DNA of 34,906 nt, taken from Burkholderiaceae bacterium. GTDB lineage: Bacteria; Pseudomonadota; Gammaproteobacteria; Burkholderiales; Burkholderiaceae_D. The notes beneath the pieces are model-generated. The model saw nothing but the letters and a program-made list of their open reading frames with translations, did no database searches and was not told the DNA's origin. Each line of letters starts with the position of its first letter. The first letter of the stretch is position 1. The stretch is from contig JAFANH010000070.1 in assembly GCA_019232795.1 (NCBI GenBank), positions 1 through 34,906 on the forward strand, given 5' to 3'. Positions 8,993 to 17,483 of the stretch are shown here, piece after piece. The position numbers and the translations under genes were made by a program.

Positions 8993-10091
8993 TCTCTTCT
9001 CCTTCTACGTAGACGGATTTCAAATTCAATTCGCGGTCGAGCACGACCACGTCAGCGGAAGCGCCCACGGCCAGGCGGCCGCGGTCGTGCACACCGAGAT
9101 AATCGGCGGCATAGGTGGATACGCGGCGCGAAGCGTCAGCGATATCGAGTCCGAGTTCAACCAGATTGCGCAAGGCTTGGTCCATGGTCAAGGTGCTGCC
9201 GGCCAGCGTACCGTCGGCCAGGCGCACCCCGCCCAGGCACTTGTAGACAGTCTGGCGGCCCAGCATGTAATCGCCATCGGGCATGCCGGAGGCGGCGGTC
9301 GAATCGGTCACGCAGTACAGGCGCGGAATCGCGCGTAAGGCGGCCTTGATGGCGCCCGGATGCACGTGCAGCAAATCGGGAATCAGTTCCGAGTATTCGG
9401 CGTGCGCCATTGCGGCGCCGGCCATGCCGGGTGCGCGATGGTGGAAAGACGACATGGCATTGAACAGGTGCGTAAACCCGGCAGCACCATGTTCGAGCGC
9501 CGCCACGCCGTCTTCATAGGTGCCGAGCGTATGGCCGATCTGCACGCGTATCCCGGCATTGGACAATACCTTGACGAATTCGAGATGGCCGGCGATTTCC
9601 GGCGCAACGGTAATCAGCTTCAGCGGTGCGAACGCGCTCAAGCGCTCGACTTCGGCAAGATTCGCGGCCTGCGCGTAATCGGGTTGTGCACCCAGCTTGC
9701 CGGGGTTGATGTACGGTCCCTCGAGGTGCACACCCAACACGCGCGCGGTGCCGGAACGGCGCGACCAGCAAGCATGACCGATAGCCTGCAAGGCTTGCTC
9801 AAGGTCGGACATGGGCGAGGTCATGGTGGTGGCCAGCATGCTGGTGGTGCCGTGGCGCGCATGCATGCGCGCAATCACGTGAACCGCCTCTCCGGCGTCC
9901 ATGACGTCGCGGCCGCCGCCGCCGTGCACGTGCAGGTCGATAAAGCCCGGCAGGATGTAGTCGTCGCGATTGTCGGCCGGATCGGCAGCGACACCCTTGA
10001 TGTCGAGCACGCGTCCGTCGAAATGCAAATCGCCCTTGACCCAGCCGTCCGCGGTCAATACGTTGCCATGCACTTGCTTGGCACTACTCAT
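8973..10091 (-). CDS. nagA: N-acetylglucosamine-6-phosphate deacetylase NagA
   Basis: NagA removes acetate from GlcNAc-6-phosphate, the committed step of GlcNAc catabolism. The 372-residue protein shows the amidohydrolase metal and catalytic elements: PGFIDLHVHGGGG with His54 and His56, HLEGPYINP with Glu124, QIGHTLG with His187, THLFNAM with His208 and the catalytic Asp263 in VTDSTAASG. Length and motif spacing are normal. Its ATG overlaps the stop of the GntR gene (ATGA) and its 3' end overlaps the SIS-domain gene, so the three are probably translationally coupled. Confidence 0.96.
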   Translation of the reverse strand: MSSAKQVHGNVLTADGWVKGDLHFDGRVLDIKGVAADPADNRDDYILPGFIDLHVHGGGGRDVMDAGEAVHVIARMHARHGTTSMLATTMTSPMSDLEQALQAIGHACWSRRSGTARVLGVHLEGPYINPGKLGAQPDYAQAANLAEVERLSAFAPLKLITVAPEIAGHLEFVKVLSNAGIRVQIGHTLGTYEDGVAALEHGAAGFTHLFNAMSSFHHRAPGMAGAAMAHAEYSELIPDLLHVHPGAIKAALRAIPRLYCVTDSTAASGMPDGDYMLGRQTVYKCLGGVRLADGTLAGSTLTMDQALRNLVELGLDIADASRRVSTYAADYLGVHDRGRLAVGASADVVVLDRELNLKSVYVEGEEIDLTHA

Positions 10092-10822
10092 CTGCGCAAC
10101 TCCGCGACGAAGTCGTAGTAATCGCTGCGGCAGTACGAGTGCGTCAATTCGATCGCGCTGCCGTTTTCCAGATAGCCCACCCGCGTAATGAACAGCATTG
10201 CCGCGCCCTGCTTGATATTGGCCAGGCGCGCCTGGTCGGCCGTGGCATTGACAGCGCGGATATGCTGCAGTGCGCGCGTCGGCAGCAAGCCATGGATGTC
10301 CAGGTAACCGTACAAGCTGTCGCTGATCACCTTGGGATCGGGCAGGAATTGCGCCGGAATGGTGGTGCTTTCGATCGCCATGACCACGTTGTCGGCAGTA
10401 CGCAGACGCTTCAGGCGCGACACCACGGTATTCGGCGAAAGACCCAGCGCCAGGATTTCTTCGGCAGAGGCGGCGCCGGTGTCACGCGACAGCCATTGCG
10501 ACCCCGGCGTGAAACCGCGTTGACGCAATTCCTCGCTGAAGTTGGTCAGGCGCGACAAGGGCTGCTCGAGCTTGGGCGTGATATAGGTGCCGGAACCACG
10601 CTTGCGCGTCAGCATGCCGCGTTCGCACAGGATATCGATAGCCTTGCGCGCGGTCACGCGTGAAATGTCGAGTGAGTCGGACAGCATGCGCTCGGACGGA
10701 AGAGCTTCATCAGGCTGCCACAAGCCGCTGTGTATCCCTTCCGACAATTTATTCGCGAGTTGCAGATACAGCGGCGTCACATTCTTGGCGTCTGGTTTGA
10801 ATTCGCTAAGCTGGATATGCAT
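10088..10822 (-). CDS. GntR/HutC-family transcriptional regulator (NagR-like)
   Basis: Likely local repressor of amino-sugar catabolism. The 244-residue protein has an N-terminal winged helix (TPLYLQLANKL near residue 17, LPSERMLSDSL and SRVTARKAIDIL in the recognition region, then the wing RKRGSGTYI near 75) and a C-terminal UTRA effector domain ending in a SYCRSDYYDF-type segment. HutC-subfamily members with this build commonly sense GlcNAc-6-phosphate or glucosamine-6-phosphate. The start is the ATG at 10822 with GAGG about 9 bases upstream; the frame extends farther upstream but only over the kinase gene. It lies inside the operon it probably controls and is the best candidate for binding the operators at 11882-11940 and 21803-21857. 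Confidence 0.9.
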   Translation of the reverse strand: MHIQLSEFKPDAKNVTPLYLQLANKLSEGIHSGLWQPDEALPSERMLSDSLDISRVTARKAIDILCERGMLTRKRGSGTYITPKLEQPLSRLTNFSEELRQRGFTPGSQWLSRDTGAASAEEILALGLSPNTVVSRLKRLRTADNVVMAIESTTIPAQFLPDPKVISDSLYGYLDIHGLLPTRALQHIRAVNATADQARLANIKQGAAMLFITRVGYLENGSAIELTHSYCRSDYYDFVAELRR

Positions 10823-10833
10823 ATTCACTGTCC

Positions 10834-11706
10834 TCACTGTCTTTTTAAACGTTGGCGAATCAATTGCAAAGCGCCCGCGGCGGCATCGGCCTGCGGCTTG
10901 ATCACGCGCGCGCGCAGTTGCGCCGGCAGGTGATCGATCAGCGGCACGGCCAGTCCGCCGCACAGCGCGATCGGCAAGCGTCCGCCTGCGTCGAGCGCCC
11001 GCGCCATTTCGGCAATCTCTTCGCCCGCCTTGACCATCAGGGCACGCGCTACGTTGCTGGCCGGCGCATACTCGATCACCAACGGCGCAAGCTGCGCGTA
11101 AGCGGTTTGACTGGCCTGTCCCAGCCATATCTGCAAGCCGGCACGATCACCGCCGCAGGTTAGTATCACCGCACGGGCAAAATCATCAGCCGCGCGGCGG
11201 CCGTCCAGCACGCGCTGCGCGTGATTGATCGCATGCAGTCCCATCCACGCGCCGCTCGCTTCATCGCTCGCCGGAAAACCCCAGCCGCCGACCTCGATGC
11301 GCGTGCCATCCGCCAACAGCGCTTCGCCCACGCTCCCGGTACCGATCGCGACGATTGCGCCGGGCTCGCCGAGATGGGCGCCCAACAAGGTGCAGAAAGC
11401 ATCGGTTTCCACATCGATCGCGCCAAAGCCGGGATTTTTTTCAACGAACTCTGCTGCCCATTGCGGATTGTGCACACCGGCCAAGCCCAGGCCTATCGCC
11501 ATCTTCCCCAATACGGGGCGAGTGATGTGCGCTTCGGCAAAAGCCTGATCGATGGCAGCGAGCACCGCATTCCATGCATTGACTATGCCGTGCATCAGGC
11601 CGGAGGGGCCGGCGCTGCCGCGTCCGATTTCGGTGCCATCCGGACGCGCCACGCGCACCCGGGTACCGGTCCCGCCGCCGTCGACCCCGATCAAGTACTC
11701 GATCAT
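10834..11706 (-). CDS. N-acetylglucosamine kinase, BadF/BadG/BcrA/BcrD ATPase family
   Basis: Predicted to phosphorylate cytoplasmic GlcNAc (or glucosamine) with ATP. The 290-residue ASKHA-fold protein has the first phosphate loop GVDGGGTGTRVRVA near residues 8-21, a second AIGTGSVG loop near 121 and the adenosine-region motif CGGLAVP near 255. BadF-family members in such loci act as GlcNAc kinases, like mammalian NAGK; the context with nagA supports that reading over glucosamine kinase. It is the first gene of the nine-gene operon, about 174 bases downstream of the predicted transcription start. Its ribosome binding site is weak (GAG before the ATG). The GntR gene starts 11 bases after its stop. 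Confidence 0.86.
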   Translation of the reverse strand: MIEYLIGVDGGGTGTRVRVARPDGTEIGRGSAGPSGLMHGIVNAWNAVLAAIDQAFAEAHITRPVLGKMAIGLGLAGVHNPQWAAEFVEKNPGFGAIDVETDAFCTLLGAHLGEPGAIVAIGTGSVGEALLADGTRIEVGGWGFPASDEASGAWMGLHAINHAQRVLDGRRAADDFARAVILTCGGDRAGLQIWLGQASQTAYAQLAPLVIEYAPASNVARALMVKAGEEIAEMARALDAGGRLPIALCGGLAVPLIDHLPAQLRARVIKPQADAAAGALQLIRQRLKRQ

Positions 11707-11881
11707 TTTTCTCGCATCACCACTTGTTCATCGCCCCCAAGCGCCAGTTCTCCCACCTGAAGCTTCGGATGCACATCCGTTTTATATGTGCGCCACACAC
11801 ACTCCTTCTATGGAGCGCGGCAAATATGCGGCAGCTGCACCGACTCTAGGCGCACCAAAATCCGCAAATTTGCATGCACAG

Positions 11882-11940
11882 CATCCACTTTAGGGACGCT
11901 TAAAGTGGATGTCAATCGGTATTTAAGTGGTATTATCAAA
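11882..11940 (-). promoter_or_regulatory. Sigma-70 promoter overlapping a multi-site operator, amino-sugar operon
   Basis: Read on the minus strand, TTGACA (11915-11910) and TAAAGT (11892-11887) are 17 bp apart, an excellent sigma-70 promoter with a start near 11880. Half-sites surround it. AAGTGG at 11903-11908 and 11925-11930 are direct repeats 22 bp apart. CATCCACTTTA at 11882-11892 and TAAAGTGGATG at 11901-11911 form a perfect 11-bp inverted repeat over the -10 and spacer. GGTATT occurs twice 11 bp apart near 11919 and 11930. The arrangement suits repression by steric block, with the operon's GntR protein the likely binder. The same module recurs before the TonB receptor. Confidence 0.85.
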
Positions 11941-11994
11941 AAAGATTCGCTGCCTGTGCAATCAGGGCTTTAGGCAGGGAGGGACGACCGGCCA

Positions 11995-12019
11995 CCCAGC
12001 CCCGATATTCGGGGCTGGG
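11995..12019 (-). terminator. GC-rich stem-loop after the TPR gene
   Basis: CCCAGCCCCGA (11995-12005) pairs perfectly with TCGGGGCTGGG (12009-12019) around a 3-base loop, about 20 bases past the TPR stop on the minus strand. There is no U-tract on either strand, so it may be a processing or 3'-stabilising hairpin, or part of a factor-dependent terminator, rather than a classic intrinsic one. Confidence 0.4.
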
Positions 12020-12039
12020 CGGAGCTCGGTCGGGGCAAA

Positions 12040-13317
12040 TCAGGGGAGGGGATGGGTCAGCTTCAGTACCCAATAGCGTGCCAGGTCGCCGCTGCCGTCG
12101 GCGCCTTGAACAGTCTTGAATTCCTGAATGGCGTTCGGGGTGCGGCCAGCCAGGGAGTAGGCGGTGGCCAGGTGCAATTTCGCCTCTTCGGGGTGCTTCA
12201 AGCCGCCCGCGGCTATGCCCTGCTCCATCAGGGCTATACCCTTGTCATACTGTTCATTGGTGACGTAGACATAGCCTAGATTGAACAAACCGACGCCATC
12301 CTTGCGCTTGCGAACTTCAGTCTCGGTCTTGGCAATGGTATTAAGGTCTTCCGCCGCTTTTTTCGAAGCCTCGCCCAGCAAACGCTTGTGCCGGTCTGCA
12401 TCCGGGCCGCTGCCGAGCACGCCGGCTTGCATGCCGGTTTCCATGACTTTCTTGGCCTCTGCCGGCAAGCCGGCCTGCAGCGCCAGCTCCGTCATCTCCA
12501 CATACTCGTCTGGTTTGCTCATCAGCCCCATGGAAAATTTCAGGCGATAGAAATCAAGATCCATGCGATCGGAATAATTCGACTTGGTGCGCAAACGATT
12601 GACCAAATCAGTCCAATATTCTTTCTTCGGATAGTAGACGACTGTCTTTTCAAGCGCGGCGACATAGGCCACCTGGTCTTTTTGCTGAGCCGCAATGTTC
12701 GACAGCATGTTCAACTGCTTTTCCGTAGGCGCGACACCAGCCTTTTCCTCTTCGGCGAGATTCGCCTGCAGGGCCTCGCCGGCATGGGCGTAATCCTTGT
12801 TCAGGTAATAGCTGAACACCAGCATGTCGCGGGCTTGCGGGTCATTGCCGCCCTCTTTCAGATAACGCTGTATCCAGGTTGCGGACTGAACATAGTCGGA
12901 ACCCTTGTAGTAGTAGTCGCTGATCGCCAAAATGAAGTTCAGCTGTTCTTCGTGCGGCGCCCTATTGACTGCGACCACGGACAACAAGGCGGCTACGGCG
13001 GTGGCGTCATCGCCGGAAGCGGAGGCGATGGCGGCGCGAATGCGGTCGATGGTGTAAGTCTCGAACGGCGTCTTGTCAGTTACCGTAATTTCGCCGAGCT
13101 TGGCCATGGCAGCCTTGTAGTTCTTGGCCTTGTACAACTCCACAGCCGCTTGCAAGGGCTTGCCGACTTCCGGACGAACCGTCTCGGCCGGTGCTGCAAC
13201 CACGGGTGCAGCGGCCGGCGCCGCAGTCTGCGCATTCGCTGGCAAGCCGAGTAGAGAGATGCTCGATCCGAGGACGGTCAGCATCAAGGCGAAGGGAATA
13301 TACCGTGAGCGGTTCAT
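12040..13317 (-). CDS. Exported tetratricopeptide-repeat protein, possibly TonB-system associated
   Basis: A 425-residue periplasmic protein with a signal peptide (positively charged start, hydrophobic core, cleavage likely after LPANA near residue 29), an Ala/Pro-rich linker and then helical TPR-like repeats to the C-terminus, for example the ELYKAKNYKAAMAKL, YYYKGSDYVQSATWI and LGYVYVTNEQYDKGIALM units. Proteins of this build often accompany TonB/ExbB/ExbD systems, so a role in TonB-dependent uptake is a reasonable inference, but no exbB, exbD or tonB gene lies here. It is separated from the sulfotransferase gene by 245 bases with a possible promoter of its own at 13459-13467, so it may be transcribed apart from the halogenase operon. 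The molecular function is unknown. Confidence 0.8.
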   Translation of the reverse strand: MNRSRYIPFALMLTVLGSSISLLGLPANAQTAAPAAAPVVAAPAETVRPEVGKPLQAAVELYKAKNYKAAMAKLGEITVTDKTPFETYTIDRIRAAIASASGDDATAVAALLSVVAVNRAPHEEQLNFILAISDYYYKGSDYVQSATWIQRYLKEGGNDPQARDMLVFSYYLNKDYAHAGEALQANLAEEEKAGVAPTEKQLNMLSNIAAQQKDQVAYVAALEKTVVYYPKKEYWTDLVNRLRTKSNYSDRMDLDFYRLKFSMGLMSKPDEYVEMTELALQAGLPAEAKKVMETGMQAGVLGSGPDADRHKRLLGEASKKAAEDLNTIAKTETEVRKRKDGVGLFNLGYVYVTNEQYDKGIALMEQGIAAGGLKHPEEAKLHLATAYSLAGRTPNAIQEFKTVQGADGSGDLARYWVLKLTHPLP

Positions 13318-13458
13318 TATTGTTCAACTTCCATTGAGTTGGTTGGAGAAGCCGGCAGCGTTTGCGGCGGGACAGGAAAAATGCATGAAGATGGCGCACG
13401 GAACGACACATAAACCATGCGCCTTCGTTCGCCTTTTCCGCTACTGGCAAAGCACACC

Positions 13459-13467
13459 ATTGTATCA
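13459..13467 (-). promoter_or_regulatory. Candidate extended -10 promoter of the TPR gene
   Basis: On the minus strand the sequence TGATACAAT supplies an extended -10 (TG-N-TACAAT) about 140 bases before the TPR start, inside the 245-base gap after the sulfotransferase gene. No convincing -35 is present, which extended -10 promoters can tolerate. Confidence 0.4.
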
Positions 13468-13562
13468 AAAGTGGGGATTCCGAGAGAGGCCCGGAAGCCC
13501 CGCCCAGTCTTTACAAAATGGCATGCATAGTGTTCCGAGCGCCGCTCGGGCGCCGGCTACAC

Positions 13563-14396
13563 TCAGAGGATAGTAACGCGCCTGGGATTCAATTCCGGCT
13601 TGTCCCAAAACTGCGCTGTCGCATATTTGAAAAAGATATCGGGCGGCAAAATCGGCGCGCGTTCGATGTGTTCGATTTTCTTGCGCACCGTGTGCAGGCC
13701 GGGAAGGCCGACGTAGGCGTCGTATTCGGATACGTCGTCGAATTCGACATTCTGAAAATCGTGGTCGAACGGCGTCTCGCCCAATTCCTGGTAGATCCGG
13801 CCCAGTACGCGCTTCGGGTCCTTGACCAGGCTGTTGTACGGCACCACGATCAAGCGCTTCGCCTGCTCTCCGAACCAGGCTTCGCTCAGCTTGTAGTAAG
13901 GCAGGCCGACCAGCCCGTACTCGGGATTCATCAGATTTTCGGCGCGCGCCAATATCGAATTGCGCGGCCCGGCGCCGAAGATGCGCGTCATTTGCAAGGG
14001 GTTCTTCGCCAGCAGACGTTCGAAGCTGTCGAGTATCCAGCCAATGTCGCGCACGCAGCATATGATGCGCGCATCCGGATGCAAATGCGCAATGAGCGGT
14101 ATGAACCCGGTCCACATGCGATTGGAATCGAAAATCACCGGATTCTCGGGCATCTTGGCGACGGTCTGCTTGTAGAAGGAATCGAACAAGCCTTGGAACA
14201 TATCGGCGCGGGTGGCGTCATCGAAGAACAGGCTGTACTCTCCACCCGAAGTGTAAGGTTGGATGGCCTCGATCAGCGACACCACGGGACTGGCCAGCGC
14301 TACCGAAAAGCGCGGATTCTGGCGCAGGATCGCCGTCAACAGCGTCGAGCCGGAGCGCGGCAGGCCGGAAATGAAGTGGTATTTGGTCGGCATCAT
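13563..14396 (-). CDS. PAPS-dependent sulfotransferase family protein
   Basis: Predicted to transfer a sulfuryl group from 3'-phosphoadenosine-5'-phosphosulfate to an unidentified acceptor. The 277-residue protein has the 5'-phosphosulfate-binding loop SGLPRSGST at residues 10-18 and a later CVRDIGWILDS segment at the position of the 3'-phosphate-binding motif. There is no signal peptide, so it should act in the cytoplasm. It begins ATGATG 4 bases after the halogenase stop with no good ribosome binding site, which suggests coupled translation with the halogenase. Sulfotransferase-like genes occur beside other TonB-receptor/halogenase clusters, but no substrate is established from this sequence. 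Confidence 0.85.
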   Translation of the reverse strand: MMPTKYHFISGLPRSGSTLLTAILRQNPRFSVALASPVVSLIEAIQPYTSGGEYSLFFDDATRADMFQGLFDSFYKQTVAKMPENPVIFDSNRMWTGFIPLIAHLHPDARIICCVRDIGWILDSFERLLAKNPLQMTRIFGAGPRNSILARAENLMNPEYGLVGLPYYKLSEAWFGEQAKRLIVVPYNSLVKDPKRVLGRIYQELGETPFDHDFQNVEFDDVSEYDAYVGLPGLHTVRKKIEHIERAPILPPDIFFKYATAQFWDKPELNPRRVTIL

Positions 14397-14400
14397 CGCT

Positions 14401-15936
14401 TCAGAAAAAATAGGATTTCAGGGTGTTGGGTTCGCGCAGCGGAATATCGGTCAGCACTTCGCGGTGATCCCTGAAATTCACAAGACTGCGCGCAATCAAA
14501 TTGTCGACCTGCTCCATGCCGTCCGACGGCATGCCGGATGGACGCGGGTTGTCGGGAAAGATTCCCATGCCGGCCATGATGGAATACCAGGAAACGATTG
14601 CAAAATATTGATCCAGCCCCTGACGCTTCACCTCGGCGCCCAGGTTCTTGCCCGACGTCCAGACCTCGTATAACTGCTTCAGGGAATCCGAGAGATTCTG
14701 GTTGGCGGCATTGGCGCGCCAATACTCGGTATCGGTGCGCGAACTGGTCTTGTAGTGCGTCACGATAAAATCGCGCGTACCTTCGAACGCATCGTTAATT
14801 TGCCTGTTGTATTTCTCGCGTGCGGCTTCACTCATATCGCCGGCTTCGAAATATTCGACGAAGACCGAGGCGGTGCGCTGGATGAACAGCAAACCGGTGG
14901 CTTCAAGCGGCTCGATAAAGCCCTGCGACAATCCGACCGCCAGACAATTCCGGTTCCAGTGGCGGGTCACCCGCCCTACTTTCATCTTCAGGTGGCGCGC
15001 CGGCACGTCGGCATCAAGCAGACCCAGCCTTTCGCGCAACTCCTGTTCGGCCTGCTCGGGCGTGCAGAACGCCGTGCTGTACACGTAGCCGTTGCCGTAG
15101 CGATTGGTCAGCGGAATCTTCCACGCCCAGCCATGCTTCATAGCCACCGATACCGTGTGCGAGGGAATGGCGTCGCCGATGGCCGTCGGCATCGCAATAG
15201 CGGCGTCATTGAACAGATTATCCTTGAAACTGACATAGGGCGTCTCCAAGGTCTTCTGGATCAGCATGCCGGCAAAGCCGGTGCAATCAACAAAAAAATC
15301 CGCCGCGATGGTTTCACCGTCCTTGGTGGCGATGGAGGCAATGGCGCCATGCTCGTCGAGATTGGCGTGCGTAACATGGCAGCTCTTGTAGCGCACTCCG
15401 CGCTGCACGGCCTTTTTGTGCAGAAATTTTCCGAGCAAAGTCGCGTCGAAGTGATAGCCGTACCAGACTTCGAACGGAAAATTGTGATTCGGTTTGGGCG
15501 CCAGGCTGCGGTTCGCCAATTGGTGTGCAATGAAGAAGCGGTCCGGATGCGCATACACATCCACACCGTTCACGCGTGCCTGCACATTCTTGACGAATTG
15601 CGGCATGGTGAAATTGTCGAGCATCGACACGAAGGTGTGGAAAAAACTTTCGCAACCCGGCTTGGTCGACCAGTTGTCGAAGGTAATGCCGGACTTGTAA
15701 GTCGCATTGCATTCCGGCATCCATTCGGCTTCCTCGATATTCATGGCCTCGAAGAATTTCTGCAGGGGCGGCGTCGATCCCTCGCCGACGCCGATGATGT
15801 CCACCATGGGCGATTCGAGCAGCCAGACTTCCACGCCCTTTTTGATCAGGGCATCGGCCATGTACATGGCAGTCATCCAGCCGGCGGTGCCGCCACCGAC
15901 AATAACGATTTTCTTGATCGTTGCCGACGTTTCCAT
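14401..15936 (-). CDS. Flavin-dependent tryptophan-halogenase-family protein 1
   Basis: A 511-residue FADH2-dependent halogenase-type enzyme. Visible features are the Rossmann loop VGGGTAGW at residues 13-20, STPPLQK ending at Lys60 (position of the catalytic lysine that guides hypohalous acid), the diagnostic WAWKIP at 270-275 and Glu345 in FIEPLEATG (position of the second catalytic residue). All elements needed for halogenation are intact. Relatives encoded beside TonB receptors in Xanthomonas and Brevundimonas have been shown to brominate indoles, so the common label tryptophan 7-halogenase overstates what is known. It starts immediately after the stop of its paralogue (TAAATG) and closely matches it along its whole length. 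Its natural substrate is unknown. Confidence 0.9.
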   Translation of the reverse strand: METSATIKKIVIVGGGTAGWMTAMYMADALIKKGVEVWLLESPMVDIIGVGEGSTPPLQKFFEAMNIEEAEWMPECNATYKSGITFDNWSTKPGCESFFHTFVSMLDNFTMPQFVKNVQARVNGVDVYAHPDRFFIAHQLANRSLAPKPNHNFPFEVWYGYHFDATLLGKFLHKKAVQRGVRYKSCHVTHANLDEHGAIASIATKDGETIAADFFVDCTGFAGMLIQKTLETPYVSFKDNLFNDAAIAMPTAIGDAIPSHTVSVAMKHGWAWKIPLTNRYGNGYVYSTAFCTPEQAEQELRERLGLLDADVPARHLKMKVGRVTRHWNRNCLAVGLSQGFIEPLEATGLLFIQRTASVFVEYFEAGDMSEAAREKYNRQINDAFEGTRDFIVTHYKTSSRTDTEYWRANAANQNLSDSLKQLYEVWTSGKNLGAEVKRQGLDQYFAIVSWYSIMAGMGIFPDNPRPSGMPSDGMEQVDNLIARSLVNFRDHREVLTDIPLREPNTLKSYFF

Positions 15937-17481
15937 TTATCTCGAAGCCCAGAAATAGGTTTGCACGGCATGCGGGTCGCGTTGCGGAATATCCATCAAC
16001 ACTGCGCGATGATCGCGGAAGTTGAGCAAGCTGCGCTGCAGCAGATTGTCGACCTGCTCCATGCCGTCCGACGGCGTGCCGGACGGACGCAGGTCATCGG
16101 GGAAAATTCCCATGCCGGCCATGATCGAATACCAGGACACGATCGCGAAATATTGACCGATCTCTTGCCGCGAAATCTCCGCCGCAAAGTTCTTCCCGGA
16201 CATCCATGCGGCATAAAGCTGCTTGAGCGAGTCCGACAATTCCATGTTCGCCGCGTTGGCGCGCCAATACTCGGTGTCGGTACGCGAATTGGTCTTGTAG
16301 TGGGTGACGATGAAGTCACGCGTACACTCGAATGCGCGGTTGATTTGCTGGTTGAATTTAAGCTGGGCAGCATCGCTCAAGTCACCCATCTCCAGAAAAT
16401 CCACGAATACCGCCGCAGTGCGCTGGATGAAGGAGATTCCGGTCGCCTCCAAAGGTTCAATGAAGCCTTGCGACAGGCCGACTGCAAGGCAATTCCTGTT
16501 CCAATGCTTCTCCACCCTCCCGATCTTCATCTTCAGGTGACGCGCCGGCGTATCCGACTCAAGCAGGCCGAGCTTTTCGCGCAATTCGTGCTCGGCCTGA
16601 TCGGCCGAACAAAATGCGGAACTGTACACATAGCCGTTTCCGAAGCGATTCGTCAAAGGAATCGTCCATGCCCAACCATGCTTGAGCGCAGTCGAAATGG
16701 TCTGCGAGGGAATGCCGTCACCGATAGTCGTCGGCAATGCCACGGCCGCGTCATTGAACAGATTGTTCGCAAAACTGACGTAAGGGGTGTTCAGCGTCTT
16801 TTGGATCAGCATTGCGGCGAAGCCGGTGCAATCGACGAAAAAATCCGCCGCTATGGTTTCGCCTTCCTTGGTCACGACGGCAGAAATCTCGCCCTGTTCG
16901 TTCAATTGCGCGTGCGTGACATGGCAGCTCTTGTACTTGACGCCGCGTTCGACCGCCTTCTTGTGCAGGAAGCGCCCCAGCAGCGTGGCGTCGAAGTGAT
17001 AGCTGTACCACACGTCAAAGGGGAAATTCGCATTCGGCTTGGGTGCCAGATTGTTCACCGCCAGCTTGTGTGCGATGAAGAAACGGTCCGGGTGGGCATA
17101 GACGTCTGCGCCATTCAGTCTCGCCTGCACGTTCTTGACGAACTGCGGCATGGTGAAATTATCGAGTATCGACGCAAAGGTATGGAAGAAGGTTTCGAAG
17201 CCGGGCTTGGTCGACCATCCGTCGAAAGTAATGCCCGACTTGTAGGTCGCATTGCATTGAGGCATCCACTCGGATTCCTCGATCTCCATGGCCTGGAAAA
17301 ATTTTTGCAACGGCGGCGTCGATCCCTCGCCAACGCCGATGATGTCGATCATCGGCGACTCCAGCAGCGTGATCTCGATGCCTTTTTTGATCAGCGCCTT
17401 CGCCAGGGTCAGGGCAGTCATCCACCCGGCCGTGCCGCCGCCCACAATCACGATCTTCTTGATATCTGCTGCAGTGCGCAT
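15937..17481 (-). CDS. Flavin-dependent tryptophan-halogenase-family protein 2
   Basis: A 514-residue paralogue of the adjacent halogenase, similar by eye over its full length and identical in most motif regions. It keeps VGGGTAGW at 13-20, Lys60 in STPPLQK, WAWTIP at 270-275 and the Glu in FIEPLEATG near 345, so it too should be catalytically competent. The two differ mostly in surface stretches and in the last few residues (AVQTYFWASR here against LKSYFF). The pair probably arose by tandem duplication and may divide substrates or sites. It follows the cupin gene after 2 bases, so the cupin, both halogenases and the sulfotransferase form one tight operon. Confidence 0.9.
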   Translation of the reverse strand: MRTAADIKKIVIVGGGTAGWMTALTLAKALIKKGIEITLLESPMIDIIGVGEGSTPPLQKFFQAMEIEESEWMPQCNATYKSGITFDGWSTKPGFETFFHTFASILDNFTMPQFVKNVQARLNGADVYAHPDRFFIAHKLAVNNLAPKPNANFPFDVWYSYHFDATLLGRFLHKKAVERGVKYKSCHVTHAQLNEQGEISAVVTKEGETIAADFFVDCTGFAAMLIQKTLNTPYVSFANNLFNDAAVALPTTIGDGIPSQTISTALKHGWAWTIPLTNRFGNGYVYSSAFCSADQAEHELREKLGLLESDTPARHLKMKIGRVEKHWNRNCLAVGLSQGFIEPLEATGISFIQRTAAVFVDFLEMGDLSDAAQLKFNQQINRAFECTRDFIVTHYKTNSRTDTEYWRANAANMELSDSLKQLYAAWMSGKNFAAEISRQEIGQYFAIVSWYSIMAGMGIFPDDLRPSGTPSDGMEQVDNLLQRSLLNFRDHRAVLMDIPQRDPHAVQTYFWASR

Positions 17482-17483
17482 AC

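Larger units (their letters stand above)
11707..12039. other. 333-bp gene-free region: leader, promoter and operator of the amino-sugar operon
   Basis: Between the kinase start and the stop of the TPR gene there is no credible coding frame. On the minus strand it holds a 5' leader of about 170 bases (11707-11880), which includes a small CGGATG/CATCCG hairpin, then the promoter-operator module at 11882-11940, then a GC-rich stem-loop at 11995-12019 just downstream of the TPR gene. Nothing recognisable as a riboswitch was seen in the leader. Confidence 0.7.
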
